Part shown: in pieces, positions 27,884 to 36,548 of the stretch
How positions within the stretch are numbered: the first letter of the stretch is position 1
Layout: each line of letters starts with the position of its first letter
Assembly: GCA_029250925.1 (NCBI GenBank)
Contig: JAQXEH010000052.1
Span: 62,001 to 126,000, forward strand
From: Hellea sp.
GTDB taxonomy: Bacteria > Pseudomonadota > Alphaproteobacteria > Caulobacterales > Maricaulaceae
Direction: 5' to 3'
Length of the DNA stretch: 64,000 nt
The notes under the pieces: model-generated
Told to the model about the DNA's origin: nothing
Seen by the model: only the letters and a program-made list of their open reading frames with translations
Database searches by the model: none
Made by a program: the position numbers and the translations under genes

Positions 27884-28668
27884 CAGACAAACTCTACTTC
27901 ACAAGAACCTAAATTAGTGATTTCCATATGCATTTTATCACCTTTAAGCACAGGCTCTAGGGGTACCAGTGAACCAGAGAGTATTGTTTCACCAGCTAGA
28001 AACGGTATCCCATACTCTCCTAGAGTATTTGCAAGCCATGCAACAGCATTTTCAGGTGAACCCTGCACAGAAGAACTCATTCCACGGCTAATAGCAATGC
28101 CATTTTTTTCAACAACAACCTCAAGCGAAGCCATATCAAGATTATTGGGATTAACCTTTTTATCACCCAAAATAAAAACACCACATGAAGCATTATCAGC
28201 TACAGTGTCCTGAATTTTTATCTTCCAATCTAAGATACGACTATCAACAATCTCAAAGCATGGTTGAATATATTTAGTCGCATTCAAAACGTCTTTGCCA
28301 GTTATACCAGGACCCTTTAAGTCTGTATGTAATTTAAAAGCAATCTCAGCCTCAGCCCGAGGGGAAATAAGGCAGTCAACATTAACGCGTCCATCAAGCA
28401 CAGCCATTCCATCGGTTAAAAATCCAAAGTCTGGCTGGAAGACACCCAACATATCCTGAACTGCCTTTGAAGTTACACCTATTTTTTTACCAACTATTTT
28501 TTCATTATTTTTTACAACCCTTAGGTCTAAAAAAGCTAATGATATTTTGTATGCGTCATCTATATTAATGTTGGGGTGAGTTTCTGTGATTGGAGGCAAT
28601 GCCTTTCCGCTCTTTAAAGCACTGAATAAGGATTCAGCAATTCTCTTATGTTGCATAGGAGAGAGCAT
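27883..28668 (-). CDS. hsaE: 2-hydroxyhexa-2,4-dienoate hydratase HsaE
   Basis: A 261-residue member of the MhpD/HpcG/HsaE fumarylacetoacetase-like family that hydrates the dienoate released by HsaD. Visible: [17 protein letters not shown], the metal-binding [13 protein letters not shown], and [18 protein letters not shown] with the C-terminal [17 protein letters not shown]. It lies between hsaD and hsaG with 1-bp overlaps on each side. The six-carbon substrate is inferred from context; sequence alone would also fit a 2-hydroxypentadienoate hydratase. Confidence 0.92.
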   Translation of the reverse strand: MLSPMQHKRIAESLFSALKSGKALPPITETHPNINIDDAYKISLAFLDLRVVKNNEKIVGKKIGVTSKAVQDMLGVFQPDFGFLTDGMAVLDGRVNVDCLISPRAEAEIAFKLHTDLKGPGITGKDVLNATKYIQPCFEIVDSRILDWKIKIQDTVADNASCGVFILGDKKVNPNNLDMASLEVVVEKNGIAISRGMSSSVQGSPENAVAWLANTLGEYGIPFLAGETILSGSLVPLEPVLKGDKMHMEITNLGSCEVEFV

Positions 28669-29501
28669 TATCCAAACTTCAAAAAGTCGATTGACATCGA
28701 ATTAAACATTCGTGAATGCTCGATCATAACCCAATGACCGCAGGCATTTATTTCTATAAAACGTGATTTCAGATTCGCCTTCAGACATTTTTCTTTACCT
28801 TGTGGTGGCATAAATTCATCATCTGCACCCCAAAAAGTAAGAATCGGGCAACTCAATTCACTCATCCGCGAACCAAGCTCAGGTGTTCGCATTGTACTAA
28901 GCACTTCTTTGGGCTGATCTTTAGCTATTATCCACCGCATATCTATCAATTCTGGGGTAATATGCTTCGTGTCATAAGTGAAAAGCCTCATAATATCACC
29001 TTGAGTTTTTTTACTTACTCCAGCACTATTTACCTCCATCATTTTTTTAATTCCAGGCATTGACCAATATGCTGATTGCTCCTCTAAGCAACCCGGGCCC
29101 ATTAAAATTAATTTAGATACAAATTCGGGATTATCTAACGCAACCTGAATGGCAACACCTCCCCCAAGTGAGTTTCCGATGAAACTGCAGTTCTCAACCC
29201 CAAGCTTTTCAAGCGCATTCATCAAAGTAGTACAAAAAAAATCGAGAGTATAATCGCCCATGTTAGTAGGCTTATCAGAGTATCCAAAACCAACTAAATC
29301 AGGCATAATTACTCTATAGCCAGCCTTCACAAACGCATCTTTATTTAAGTGAAAGTTTGCCCATGCACTATTCCCCGGACCAGAGCCGTGCAAAAAAACT
29401 ACTGGGTGACCATTTTTATCGCCAAACTCCAAATAATGTATCTTTACTTGGTCAGCATCGATATACTGACCCTCAGGAGGGGCATTCTGACTTACAGACA
29501 T
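28668..29501 (-). CDS. hsaD: Meta-cleavage product hydrolase HsaD
   Basis: Alpha/beta hydrolase of 277 residues that splits 4,9-DSHA into HIP (the C/D-ring acid) and a hydroxyhexadienoate. Nucleophile Ser111 is in FIGNSLGGGVA; the acid is in FWGADDEFMPP and the base in ACGHWVMIEH. LHGSGPGNSAWANF is the oxyanion-hole segment typical of BphD/HsaD. I chose the ATG at 29501, which overlaps the hsaA stop (TGATG); a TTG one codon upstream is less likely. Its product is the substrate of the FadD3-like ligase encoded just upstream of the operon. Confidence 0.93.
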   Translation of the reverse strand: MSVSQNAPPEGQYIDADQVKIHYLEFGDKNGHPVVFLHGSGPGNSAWANFHLNKDAFVKAGYRVIMPDLVGFGYSDKPTNMGDYTLDFFCTTLMNALEKLGVENCSFIGNSLGGGVAIQVALDNPEFVSKLILMGPGCLEEQSAYWSMPGIKKMMEVNSAGVSKKTQGDIMRLFTYDTKHITPELIDMRWIIAKDQPKEVLSTMRTPELGSRMSELSCPILTFWGADDEFMPPQGKEKCLKANLKSRFIEINACGHWVMIEHSRMFNSMSIDFLKFG

Positions 29502-30676
29502 CAAACAAATACATCAGTGCTGTTTGCTCCTAAGTGAACAGCACCTAAGTTTCTTGCATAGCTTATAGGGTTATTGGCCACATGAGCTCGAGCTATGTGT
29601 ATGTCATGCCATATATCCTGAATTGGAGATTCCTTATAAACACTTCTTCCACCTGCAACATCAAAAAGCATATCCACAGCCTTTATCATGCGCTCAATAA
29701 CAAGACTTGCTTGGTAGCGATATTTAACCCTATCTGTCATAGGGATTTCTTTACCCGACTGAACAGCGCTCATCATTTCGTCAAAATTTCTGTATAAGAT
29801 GACTTCAGTTTCATCAATGAGATTAGACGCCTCCGCTACCCGTCGAGTGACATCGGGGTCACTGGCTAATCGCGTTACGTCAGTGGAACTATTTTGAGCA
29901 TTATCAATAAACAACTTCAAAGCGTGCTTTGCAGCCCCTATAGCAGGGGTACATACTACCCTCACAAACATTTGAGCCCACGGAATTGCATACATTTGGT
30001 TATCCTGATAATGCTTGCAATTAAATCCGTCCATCTGATGGTGAGTTCTGTATTCTGGAACAAAAACTGGCTTATCAATAATAATATCGTTTGAGCCGGT
30101 TGCCTGCAATCCCATTGCAAACCAGGTATCCTTTATTGAATAGTCAGGTTTTTTAACGAGAAATGTTCTGTAATGGATATTTTCTTGGCCCTGGTCAAAA
30201 ATAAGACCTCCCAGCAGAACCCAATCGCAATGACCGGAACCAGAACTCCAGCCCCACTGACCTGACAACAAAAAGCCACCATCCGTAGTTTCAACTTTGG
30301 CACCTGCAGGATTGTAAGAAGAGCTGATGAGGGTATCCGGGCCTGACGAATAAACATCATCAGCGGCCTTGGGGTCCATCAGTGATAATTGGTAAGCATG
30401 CACCGCTATTATACCGCTAGCCCAAGCAGTTCCCATATCTCTTTCAGCTATATCAACAGATGCCTTGAAAAACTCTTGGGGCGGGCGCTCTAATCCACCG
30501 TATTGCTTTGGTAAAAATGATCGGAAATAACCCGTTTTAGCTAAAGCACTCATCACTTTAGAGGGTATTTCTCTTTTTACTCTGCCTTCAGCAGCACAAT
30601 CGGTTATAATATCTAAAGCGCTGCTCACATCTAGACACTGATCACTCTGAACTGACCTCAAGGCTGCTTGTCCCAT
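29501..30676 (-). CDS. hsaA: 3-HSA monooxygenase oxygenase component HsaA
   Basis: A 391-residue flavin-dependent monooxygenase with the acyl-CoA dehydrogenase fold (group D). With reduced flavin from HsaB it hydroxylates the phenolic ring A of 3-HSA to the catechol. Seen: LPKQYGGLERPPQEFFKASVDIAERDMGTAW, SGQWGWSSGSGHCDW and the C-terminal FDVAGGRSVYKESPIQDIWHDIH block, which resembles HsaA and HpaB-like oxygenases. It is the first gene of the long operon, with an AGGAG ribosome-binding site before the ATG at 30676 and the tripartite element ending 35 bp upstream. Its reductase partner is encoded 8 kb away at 38342. Confidence 0.92.
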   Translation of the reverse strand: MGQAALRSVQSDQCLDVSSALDIITDCAAEGRVKREIPSKVMSALAKTGYFRSFLPKQYGGLERPPQEFFKASVDIAERDMGTAWASGIIAVHAYQLSLMDPKAADDVYSSGPDTLISSSYNPAGAKVETTDGGFLLSGQWGWSSGSGHCDWVLLGGLIFDQGQENIHYRTFLVKKPDYSIKDTWFAMGLQATGSNDIIIDKPVFVPEYRTHHQMDGFNCKHYQDNQMYAIPWAQMFVRVVCTPAIGAAKHALKLFIDNAQNSSTDVTRLASDPDVTRRVAEASNLIDETEVILYRNFDEMMSAVQSGKEIPMTDRVKYRYQASLVIERMIKAVDMLFDVAGGRSVYKESPIQDIWHDIHIARAHVANNPISYARNLGAVHLGANSTDVFV

Positions 30677-30711
30677 AATAAACTCCTAATTTGGTTATAA
30701 GCTTATCATAG

Positions 30712-30782
30712 ACTGCGCATTTTTCAATGGTAATAAATACGCAAAATCAAGTTTTTATGTAAAATTTTGTCGCATTTGCGTA
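30712..30782 (-). promoter_or_regulatory. Tripartite 71-bp element, copy A (hsaA operon)
   Basis: Read toward hsaA: TACGCAAA (30782-30775), 29 bp, TTTGCGTA (30745-30738), 18 bp, TGCGCAGT (30719-30712). The second half-site runs into TATTTA, a plausible -10 hexamer. The element starts 35 bp upstream of the hsaA ATG and would control the whole 20-gene operon. Confidence 0.8.
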
Positions 30783-30798
30783 AGAATATGTCCTAAAA

Positions 30799-32313
30799 TT
30801 ACGTTTTTAACAAAAACTTCATCACTTTGCCTGATGCATTTCTAGGTAAATGTTCATGAAAACTTATGCTTCTTGGTGCTTTGTAATTAGCCATATTTTC
30901 CCGGCACCATTGAATTAATTTGTCCTCAGTAATTGGCTTCTTTGTGACAACGTGCGCATGAGTAACTTCTCCAAGCCTTTCATTATGCACGCCAACAACA
31001 GCAGCCTCAAAAATATTACTGTGTTTTAGAAGCGCTTTCTCAACTTCAGCTGGATAAACATTGAACCCTCCTACAATCACCATATCTTTTTTACGGTCTG
31101 TTATTCGTAAATATCCATTTTTATCAAGAGTTCCTATATCACCAGTTTTCAACCAACCATTATTATCTATTACCTCAGCGGTAGCTTGTGGCATATCAAG
31201 ATAGCCCTTCATAACATTAAAGCCCCTCACCCAGATTTCACCAGAATCTCCGCATTGAACAATATCGCCTCTATCATTTACTAATTTAACTTCAGTACCA
31301 GGCAATGGCCTGCCGCATGTTGTTGCTATTGTCTCAAAGTCATCCCCTTTTCGGCATAATGACACAACACCGGTGGATTCCGTCAAGCCATATGCAGAAA
31401 AAACATCATTAATGCCTAATTTATGATGCATATCGGCTATAAGATCCACAGGTATAGTTGTTGCCCCTGTCGTGGCAACTCTAAGGCTAGAAATATCGTA
31501 TTTTGACAGATTAGGACAGTCCAAGATGCTTTGAAATATTGTAGGCGCACCAGGCATTACAGTTATTTTTGATTTTTGAATGATTTGAATGACCTCTTCT
31601 GCATTAAAAACGGCCACAGGGAAAATTGTAGCACCTCTTATGAGGCATGATAACCATCCAGCTTTATAGCCAAAACTATGAAAAAAAGGATTAACAATTA
31701 AATACCTATCGCTACTATTAAGTCCAATTGCTTCTGTAAAACTTTCAAAAACTTTTATATTTTGCGCGTGAGTTGTCATAGCGCCTTTAGGAGTGCCTGT
31801 AGTGCCAGAAGTAAAAATAATATCCGAGATATCGTCTTCATTGTTCTCTTCATTTTCAAGAAGCTTTACATCACTGTTCAAAAGATCATCAAATTTTCTA
31901 TGACCGCTACCATCGCGAATTATTATAATGTGCTCCAAATTGGGCAAATTATTTTTATTAATCAGACTTGGGTAATCATAACCTAAAAAGTCTCTCACTG
32001 TTAATAAAATTTTACAATTTGAGCGTTTAAGTATTTCCTCAGCCTCAGCACCCTTATAGCGAGTATTGAGGGTTACCAAAACTGCACCTATAGCTTGGCC
32101 GGCAAGAGCACTAATGATCCATTCGGCACAATTTGGTGCCCAAACTGCAAACTTATCTCCCCGTGAAAGCCCCATTTGACCCAAAACGGCGGCTGCCTTT
32201 CTAACTTTTTCTGCCAGCTCTGCATAGGAAAGACTCCAACCTAAATCTTCTATTGCTAATGCATTTGGTTGTTTGATAGCTTGTGCAAATAAAACACCAG
32301 GTATAGTACTCAT
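30799..32313 (-). CDS. fadD3: FadD3-like CoA ligase (HIP-CoA synthetase)
   Basis: ANL-family acyl-CoA synthetase of 504 residues. The P-loop is IIFTSGTTGTPKGAM, followed by NPFFHSFGYKAGWLSCLIRGATIFP, the A5 motif AYGLTEST, the A7-A8 stretch GWLKTGDIGTLDKNGYLRITDRKKDM and the catalytic lysine near the end (NASGKVMK). The FFHSFGYKAG and VMPGAPTIFQSILD segments resemble what I recall of actinobacterial FadD3, which activates HIP, the product of HsaD. I chose the ATG at 32313, with an AAAGAG stretch upstream. It lies just upstream of hsaA on the same strand and is divergent from an SDR operon. Confidence 0.86.
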   Translation of the reverse strand: MSTIPGVLFAQAIKQPNALAIEDLGWSLSYAELAEKVRKAAAVLGQMGLSRGDKFAVWAPNCAEWIISALAGQAIGAVLVTLNTRYKGAEAEEILKRSNCKILLTVRDFLGYDYPSLINKNNLPNLEHIIIIRDGSGHRKFDDLLNSDVKLLENEENNEDDISDIIFTSGTTGTPKGAMTTHAQNIKVFESFTEAIGLNSSDRYLIVNPFFHSFGYKAGWLSCLIRGATIFPVAVFNAEEVIQIIQKSKITVMPGAPTIFQSILDCPNLSKYDISSLRVATTGATTIPVDLIADMHHKLGINDVFSAYGLTESTGVVSLCRKGDDFETIATTCGRPLPGTEVKLVNDRGDIVQCGDSGEIWVRGFNVMKGYLDMPQATAEVIDNNGWLKTGDIGTLDKNGYLRITDRKKDMVIVGGFNVYPAEVEKALLKHSNIFEAAVVGVHNERLGEVTHAHVVTKKPITEDKLIQWCRENMANYKAPRSISFHEHLPRNASGKVMKFLLKT

Positions 32314-32327
32314 ATTATACTCTTTTC

Positions 32328-32398
32328 TACGCAATTATAGAGTTTTACTATACAAACCAATGATTTTGCGCAACATAAGACACAAAATATTACGCAGG
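32328..32398 (+). promoter_or_regulatory. Tripartite 71-bp element, copy B (SDR operon / fadD3)
   Basis: TACGCAAT (32328-32335), 29 bp, TTTGCGCA (32365-32372), 18 bp, TACGCAGG (32391-32398). It fills most of the divergent gap between fadD3 and the SDR gene; the third half-site ends 6 bp before the ATG at 32405. The orientation points to the plus-strand operon, but the first half-site lies only 14 bp before the fadD3 ATG, so both directions could be controlled. Confidence 0.8.
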
Positions 32399-32404
32399 TA
32401 TAAC

Positions 32405-33160
32405 ATGAACTTCAAAAATAAAACTATTATTATTACAGGTGGCTCGAGAGGTATAGGAAAAGGAATTTCACAAAGTTTTTCTGATTTAGGTGCTAATATC
32501 ATAATTTGCGGAAGAAAGACCCCTGAAAAAATAGCTAAAAATATTAACTTTATTGAACTAGACATCAGAAATAGTGATGCCGCAAAGAAACTCGTAAATT
32601 TTGCACTCGATAAAACTGGAAAAATAGATTGTCTGATCAATAATGCGGGCGGAGGACCTCCTGTTGAAAGTCACAAAGCTAGCCCAAACTTGACAGAAAA
32701 AGTAGTCTCTTTAAATTTACTAGCGCCCATAAACATTTCGCAGGCGGCATACGAATCATTAAAAAAAACTAAGGGTTCAATTATCAATATCTCATCGGTT
32801 TCTGCGACTAGAAGCTCTCCAGGTTCTGTTGCGTACGGTGCATCTAAAGCAGGGCTCATTAATGTTACTACGTCATTGGCGATGGAATGGGCTCCTTTGA
32901 TAAGGGTAAATGCTATTATAGCCGGTTTAATAAAGACAGAGGCTAGTTCTGATCATTATGGCGGTGAGGCAGGAATGAAATATCTTGCAGATAATCTTCC
33001 CATGAAAAGGATGGGTACTCCTAACGACATTGCTAAAGCTTGTATTTTCCTTGCAGACTCTGATAATAACTATGTTTCTGGCGCGTGTCTTGAAGTCTTT
33101 GGTGGTGGTGAACCACCAAGTTTTTTGAAAATAGCTGAAGAGGCTAACAATATAAAATGA
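32405..33160 (+). CDS. Short-chain dehydrogenase/reductase
   Basis: Classical SDR of 251 residues: cofactor loop TGGSRGIGKG, NNAG, catalytic serine in ISSVSAT and Tyr-Lys in YGASKAG, with the usual C-terminal FLADSDNNYVSG. The start is the ATG at 32405, giving the family-typical MNFKNKTIIITGG; longer upstream readings have no similarity to SDRs. It opens a four-gene operon with an NTF2-like protein, an MFS carrier and a crotonase, under element B. A hydroxysteroid or 3-hydroxyacyl-CoA dehydrogenase role is likely but the substrate is unknown. Confidence 0.85.
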   Translation: MNFKNKTIIITGGSRGIGKGISQSFSDLGANIIICGRKTPEKIAKNINFIELDIRNSDAAKKLVNFALDKTGKIDCLINNAGGGPPVESHKASPNLTEKVVSLNLLAPINISQAAYESLKKTKGSIINISSVSATRSSPGSVAYGASKAGLINVTTSLAMEWAPLIRVNAIIAGLIKTEASSDHYGGEAGMKYLADNLPMKRMGTPNDIAKACIFLADSDNNYVSGACLEVFGGGEPPSFLKIAEEANNIK

Positions 33161-33639
33161 AATCAACCAACAGCACTACTGATATAGGAGCAGAACTTTC
33201 CATAAGAAACGTAATAGCAAGATATGGCTTAGCTGTAGATTGCGGAGATATAGAAACAGCGGTAAATTGCCATACAAACGATGCCACTTACAAAGTAGCG
33301 AACCCTAATGCGGGTCGTGGATCAGAAACTCAAGACTTAGAACTTCGTGGCCACGAAGCAATTACAAAAATGCTAAATTCAGAAATACACCAGTCTTTGT
33401 TGCCTAGCTGTGCCCATACAGTTGGTCCTCTTGTTGTTAAAGTAAAAGGAAAGACAGCAGTCTCGTTGGGCTACTCTCGGGTCTATCATAATAATCAATT
33501 AATGCGGCTTGCAGTAAACAAATGGACAATGAAGGTTGTTAATGGACAATGGAGAATTGACAGCAGAGAAAGTCGTATTGTTGGAGATGAAAAAGCTCAA
33601 TTACTAATAAAAAAAGGTTTACATGATACAGAACTTTAA
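33157..33639 (+). CDS. NTF2/SnoaL-like protein
   Basis: A 160-residue protein with the SnoaL/NTF2-like alpha+beta pattern: ELSIRNVIARYGLAVDCGDIETAVNCHTNDATYKV at the N-terminus, then GHEAITKML and a C-terminal sheet ending RIDSRESRIVGDE. This fold is used by ketosteroid isomerases, dehydratases and dioxygenase beta subunits; the Tyr-Asp-Asp triad of ketosteroid isomerase cannot be assigned here. It overlaps the SDR stop (ATGA) and the following MFS gene by 17 bp, so it is firmly part of the operon. Probably a small enzyme on a steroid intermediate; function unknown. Confidence 0.7.
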   Translation: MKSTNSTTDIGAELSIRNVIARYGLAVDCGDIETAVNCHTNDATYKVANPNAGRGSETQDLELRGHEAITKMLNSEIHQSLLPSCAHTVGPLVVKVKGKTAVSLGYSRVYHNNQLMRLAVNKWTMKVVNGQWRIDSRESRIVGDEKAQLLIKKGLHDTEL

Positions 33640-34831
33640 AGGCTGGCACGTACTAGGTGCGAGCTTTACTACAGCGATGCTAATGGCTGGAGCAACCTTT
33701 TACTCCTTTCAACACTTTGTTACTCCCATTGAAGCAGAATTCAGCTTATCAAGAGATCAGGTCAATCTGGGAATGATAGCTTTTTTATTAAGTTCAGCGA
33801 TGTGGGCCGCGATTGTTGGAAAATCAATAACAAGGATAAACCCTAGATTATTAGCATTGCTAGGAATAGCATCGTTTGCAATCGGTTTCTTGGGTTTATC
33901 AATTTCACAAAGTCCAAAACAAATGATGTTTATTATATCGCTTCCTGTAGGCTTTGGCTTCACTGCGTGCGGGCCATTCATTGCCAATACCTTAACCACT
34001 AATTGGTTTTATAAAAAACGCGGTCGTGCACTAGGCATTGCAGCCGTTGCAACTTCAGCCGGTGGGTTTGTCATACAACCCATATTTAGTTATTTAATCT
34101 ATAGTTTTGGCTGGAGGTTAGCCTTGGTTTATATGGGCTTAAGCATAACATTAATTTCAGTTATTTTAATTTCGCGTTACTTTATTTCAACGCCTGAGAT
34201 AATTGGACAATTTCCTGACGGTGTAAATCAAATAGTTAAGCAAAAAGTAGTAGCTAAGGAGCCATCAATGATACTCAAAAACAGAGATTTTTGGATCATT
34301 TCTCTAGCTTGCGGCTTACTATTAGCTAGCGATCAAGCATTACTTGTATCTCTCAAGCCATTTGGTGAGAGTTTGGGTTTTAATAATACTCAGGCCACAT
34401 TAATTCCAACCGTAGTGGCTGGTTCTGCAATAGCTGGAAAACTTTTAATAGGATGGTTAATTGAACGCTTTGATAAACGTTTAGTTTTTGCGCTGGTTTG
34501 TCTCTCAAATGTTTCCTTTCTGGTTGCTGCAATATTTGTTACAAATTTTTCTACTCTCATCACTGTTTCGGCTATTGTTGGTATGGCTATAGGTGGCATA
34601 TATCCGGTTTGGACAGGCATCACTGCCGATACTTTTGGAAGAGCTTATTTCGCCCCTGCTATAGGAATGATGAATATTTTTACTGTTTTACTGGCAGTCA
34701 TAGCTGTTGGGTTTGTTGGGAATTCATTTGCTAAAAACCAAAACTATGATGAAGCTTTTACATTACTTATTCCTGTGGCTATTCTTGCTGGGGTGGTAAT
34801 GTCATTCGTGAGAATTAATAAAGGAACATAA
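33623..34831 (+). CDS. MFS transporter
   Basis: A 402-residue major facilitator with 12 predicted membrane segments, beginning after a short cytoplasmic start (MIQNFKGWHVLGASFTTAML). The conserved loop between helices 4 and 5, NWFYKKRGRALGIAAVATSAGGFV, resembles oxalate/monocarboxylate-type MFS carriers. It overlaps the NTF2-like gene and abuts the crotonase gene. In this operon it is a candidate for uptake or export of a steroid acid or breakdown product. Substrate cannot be told from sequence. Confidence 0.85.
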   Translation: MIQNFKGWHVLGASFTTAMLMAGATFYSFQHFVTPIEAEFSLSRDQVNLGMIAFLLSSAMWAAIVGKSITRINPRLLALLGIASFAIGFLGLSISQSPKQMMFIISLPVGFGFTACGPFIANTLTTNWFYKKRGRALGIAAVATSAGGFVIQPIFSYLIYSFGWRLALVYMGLSITLISVILISRYFISTPEIIGQFPDGVNQIVKQKVVAKEPSMILKNRDFWIISLACGLLLASDQALLVSLKPFGESLGFNNTQATLIPTVVAGSAIAGKLLIGWLIERFDKRLVFALVCLSNVSFLVAAIFVTNFSTLITVSAIVGMAIGGIYPVWTGITADTFGRAYFAPAIGMMNIFTVLLAVIAVGFVGNSFAKNQNYDEAFTLLIPVAILAGVVMSFVRINKGT

Positions 34832-35658
34832 TGAAAAATAGTATACTAACGGAATATTCAGATAAAATTCTTACAATTACACTTAACCGTCCTAAAAAGT
34901 TGAATGCATTATCACCTAATTTGCTTAAAGAACTAAAAGCTGAATTAGACGAGGCCTCTACAAATGATGCAATATCAGTAGTTATAATAAAATCATCTGG
35001 AAGAGCTTTTTGTGTTGGTTATGACCTCAATGAAGAAAACTGGATTACTTCACAATATCCAGCTAATTTTCCGAAAGGAATAGACCTTGAGCTCGATAAA
35101 AAAGATATAATGGAATTACTTGATTATTGGATAGAAGTTTGGAAATTTCCAAAACCAATCATTTGTCAAGTTCAAGGTGCTTGTTTGTCAGGAGCAGGTG
35201 AATTGTTGGCAGTCTCGGACATTGTAATAGCAAGCAAAACAGCGACTTTTGGGCATCCAGCAGGTCGTGACTTAGGAATTCCTCCAACTGTATTCTTTTG
35301 GCCTTTAACAATAGGCATGCGAAAAACTAAAGAAATGTTATATACTGCAAAAAGTATGGACGCGGATGAAGCTGAGAAACTTGGTCTTATAAATCACGCC
35401 GTTCAACCAGATGATCTTGAAAGCGCAACTAGAAATCTTGCTTTAAATATCGCTAAAACCCCCGTTAATCATTTAATTATACTAAAAAAAGCAACTAATA
35501 ATTTTTATGACAATATGAATATAGAAAAGTCAGTGCGTCAGGCATCAGACCTAGATGCTGAATTTCATCAAAGCCCCACATTTTTATCATTTTTTAAACT
35601 TGTTAGCACAAAAGGAATGAAAGCCGCTCTGAGGGAAAGGGCGAGGCTTTTTAATTAA
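34831..35658 (+). CDS. Enoyl-CoA hydratase/isomerase family protein
   Basis: Crotonase of 275 residues: ITLNRPKKLNALSPNLL at the N-terminus, oxyanion-hole segments GRAFCVGYDLNEEN and VQGACLSGAGELLAVSDIVIAS, then GHPAGRDLGIPPTVFFWPL. A glutamate is seen in SGAGELLAV at a catalytic position; the second is less clear. It is the last gene of the operon, overlapping the MFS stop by one base, and its stop overlaps the oppositely directed methyltransferase gene by 4 bp. It probably handles a CoA ester of the steroid pathway. Confidence 0.82.
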   Translation: MKNSILTEYSDKILTITLNRPKKLNALSPNLLKELKAELDEASTNDAISVVIIKSSGRAFCVGYDLNEENWITSQYPANFPKGIDLELDKKDIMELLDYWIEVWKFPKPIICQVQGACLSGAGELLAVSDIVIASKTATFGHPAGRDLGIPPTVFFWPLTIGMRKTKEMLYTAKSMDADEAEKLGLINHAVQPDDLESATRNLALNIAKTPVNHLIILKKATNNFYDNMNIEKSVRQASDLDAEFHQSPTFLSFFKLVSTKGMKAALRERARLFN

Positions 35659-36548
35659 ATTGTTGCTGATAAAATAGAAGTAGCCATATCCGGCATATCA
35701 AAAAAAGTTTTATTTCCATCTAAGTAGTTATCAACAAGCCATTTTGCAGATAAGAAATTTACATTTGAAAATCCTGATTCTTGTAAAATATTTTTCAGAT
35801 CATGTTCATAGTATTTGCTCTTTACTGGTTCGCCCATATCAGTCACAACCTTTTGTAGATAATCGACAGATTTTTCAGATATACCACCTTCAAGTACGTA
35901 GCTCGGACTTATAAAGTCCATTATCAATTCACTACCAACCGGATAGCGGCCAAGTACTTTTAGTGTAGCTCTTACAGCCTGGTCGGTTAAGTACATTTGC
36001 ACTCCAAGCCAAGTAAAAAAAGTAACTCGGTCAGTCCTAATATGACCAGCATTAAAAGCCTCTGACAAAGTCTGTTTCTCAAAATCGAATGCTACAAATT
36101 TTAAATTCTCAGGGATTTTAATGTTAGCCTGCTCGAGCTTTTGGCGCTTCCAAATTTGCGTTGAAGGATGATCAACCTCAAAAACCTGAAGCCCCTTTGT
36201 TAAATCAGTCCTTCTATAAGCTGTGCTATCAAGTCCTGCGCCTAAAATAACTAATTGCTTTATATTTCTTTTTTGAGCAAGGAGCAGTTTTTCTTCTACC
36301 ACTCTACTTCTCATGCAAACAGCGCAATTAATTCTATGCATAAAAATATTTGCGGTTTCAAAGTCACTTAAGCCCTCAAATGTCTTGATTAAGTTATCAA
36401 TAAAGACCTTTGCCTCAGCAGAAGAGACTCCCGCTAAATCAAGAGCTAAATTATCATTAAGGATTTTAGGTTCGGCCGCACAAGCATCATGGTAGCCTCT
36501 CTGCAAAGCAGTCATAAATGCGGTTCGGCTTGGTCTTCCCTCAATCAT
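35655..36548 (-). CDS. SAM-dependent methyltransferase, leucine carboxyl methyltransferase-like family
   Basis: A 297-residue protein of the Ppm1/LCMT-like family. The SAM-binding motif is LVILGAGLDSTAYRR, followed by FEVDHPSTQIWKRQKL and the TFFTWLGVQMYLT segment, all characteristic. Early on it has SRTAFMTALQRGYHDACAAEPKILND. Family members include carboxyl- and O-methyltransferases. It overlaps the old-yellow-enzyme gene by 4 bp, forming an operon with that gene and a SnoaL-type gene. A methyltransferase is not part of known ring degradation, so its role here is open. Confidence 0.82.
   Translation of the reverse strand: MIEGRPSRTAFMTALQRGYHDACAAEPKILNDNLALDLAGVSSAEAKVFIDNLIKTFEGLSDFETANIFMHRINCAVCMRSRVVEEKLLLAQKRNIKQLVILGAGLDSTAYRRTDLTKGLQVFEVDHPSTQIWKRQKLEQANIKIPENLKFVAFDFEKQTLSEAFNAGHIRTDRVTFFTWLGVQMYLTDQAVRATLKVLGRYPVGSELIMDFISPSYVLEGGISEKSVDYLQKVVTDMGEPVKSKYYEHDLKNILQESGFSNVNFLSAKWLVDNYLDGNKTFFDMPDMATSILSATI

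Noticed and set aside
27441-28213. Overlapping plus-strand frames of 158 and 172 codons opposite hsaG and hsaE
   Set aside because: Both lie antisense to genes with clear catalytic motifs; their translations look like reverse-strand shadows.
30677-30798. KstR/KstR2-type TetR boxes upstream of hsaA
   Set aside because: I looked for palindromes resembling the actinobacterial KstR and KstR2 boxes in this and the other catabolic gaps and saw none; the repeated signal is the TACGCA tripartite element instead.
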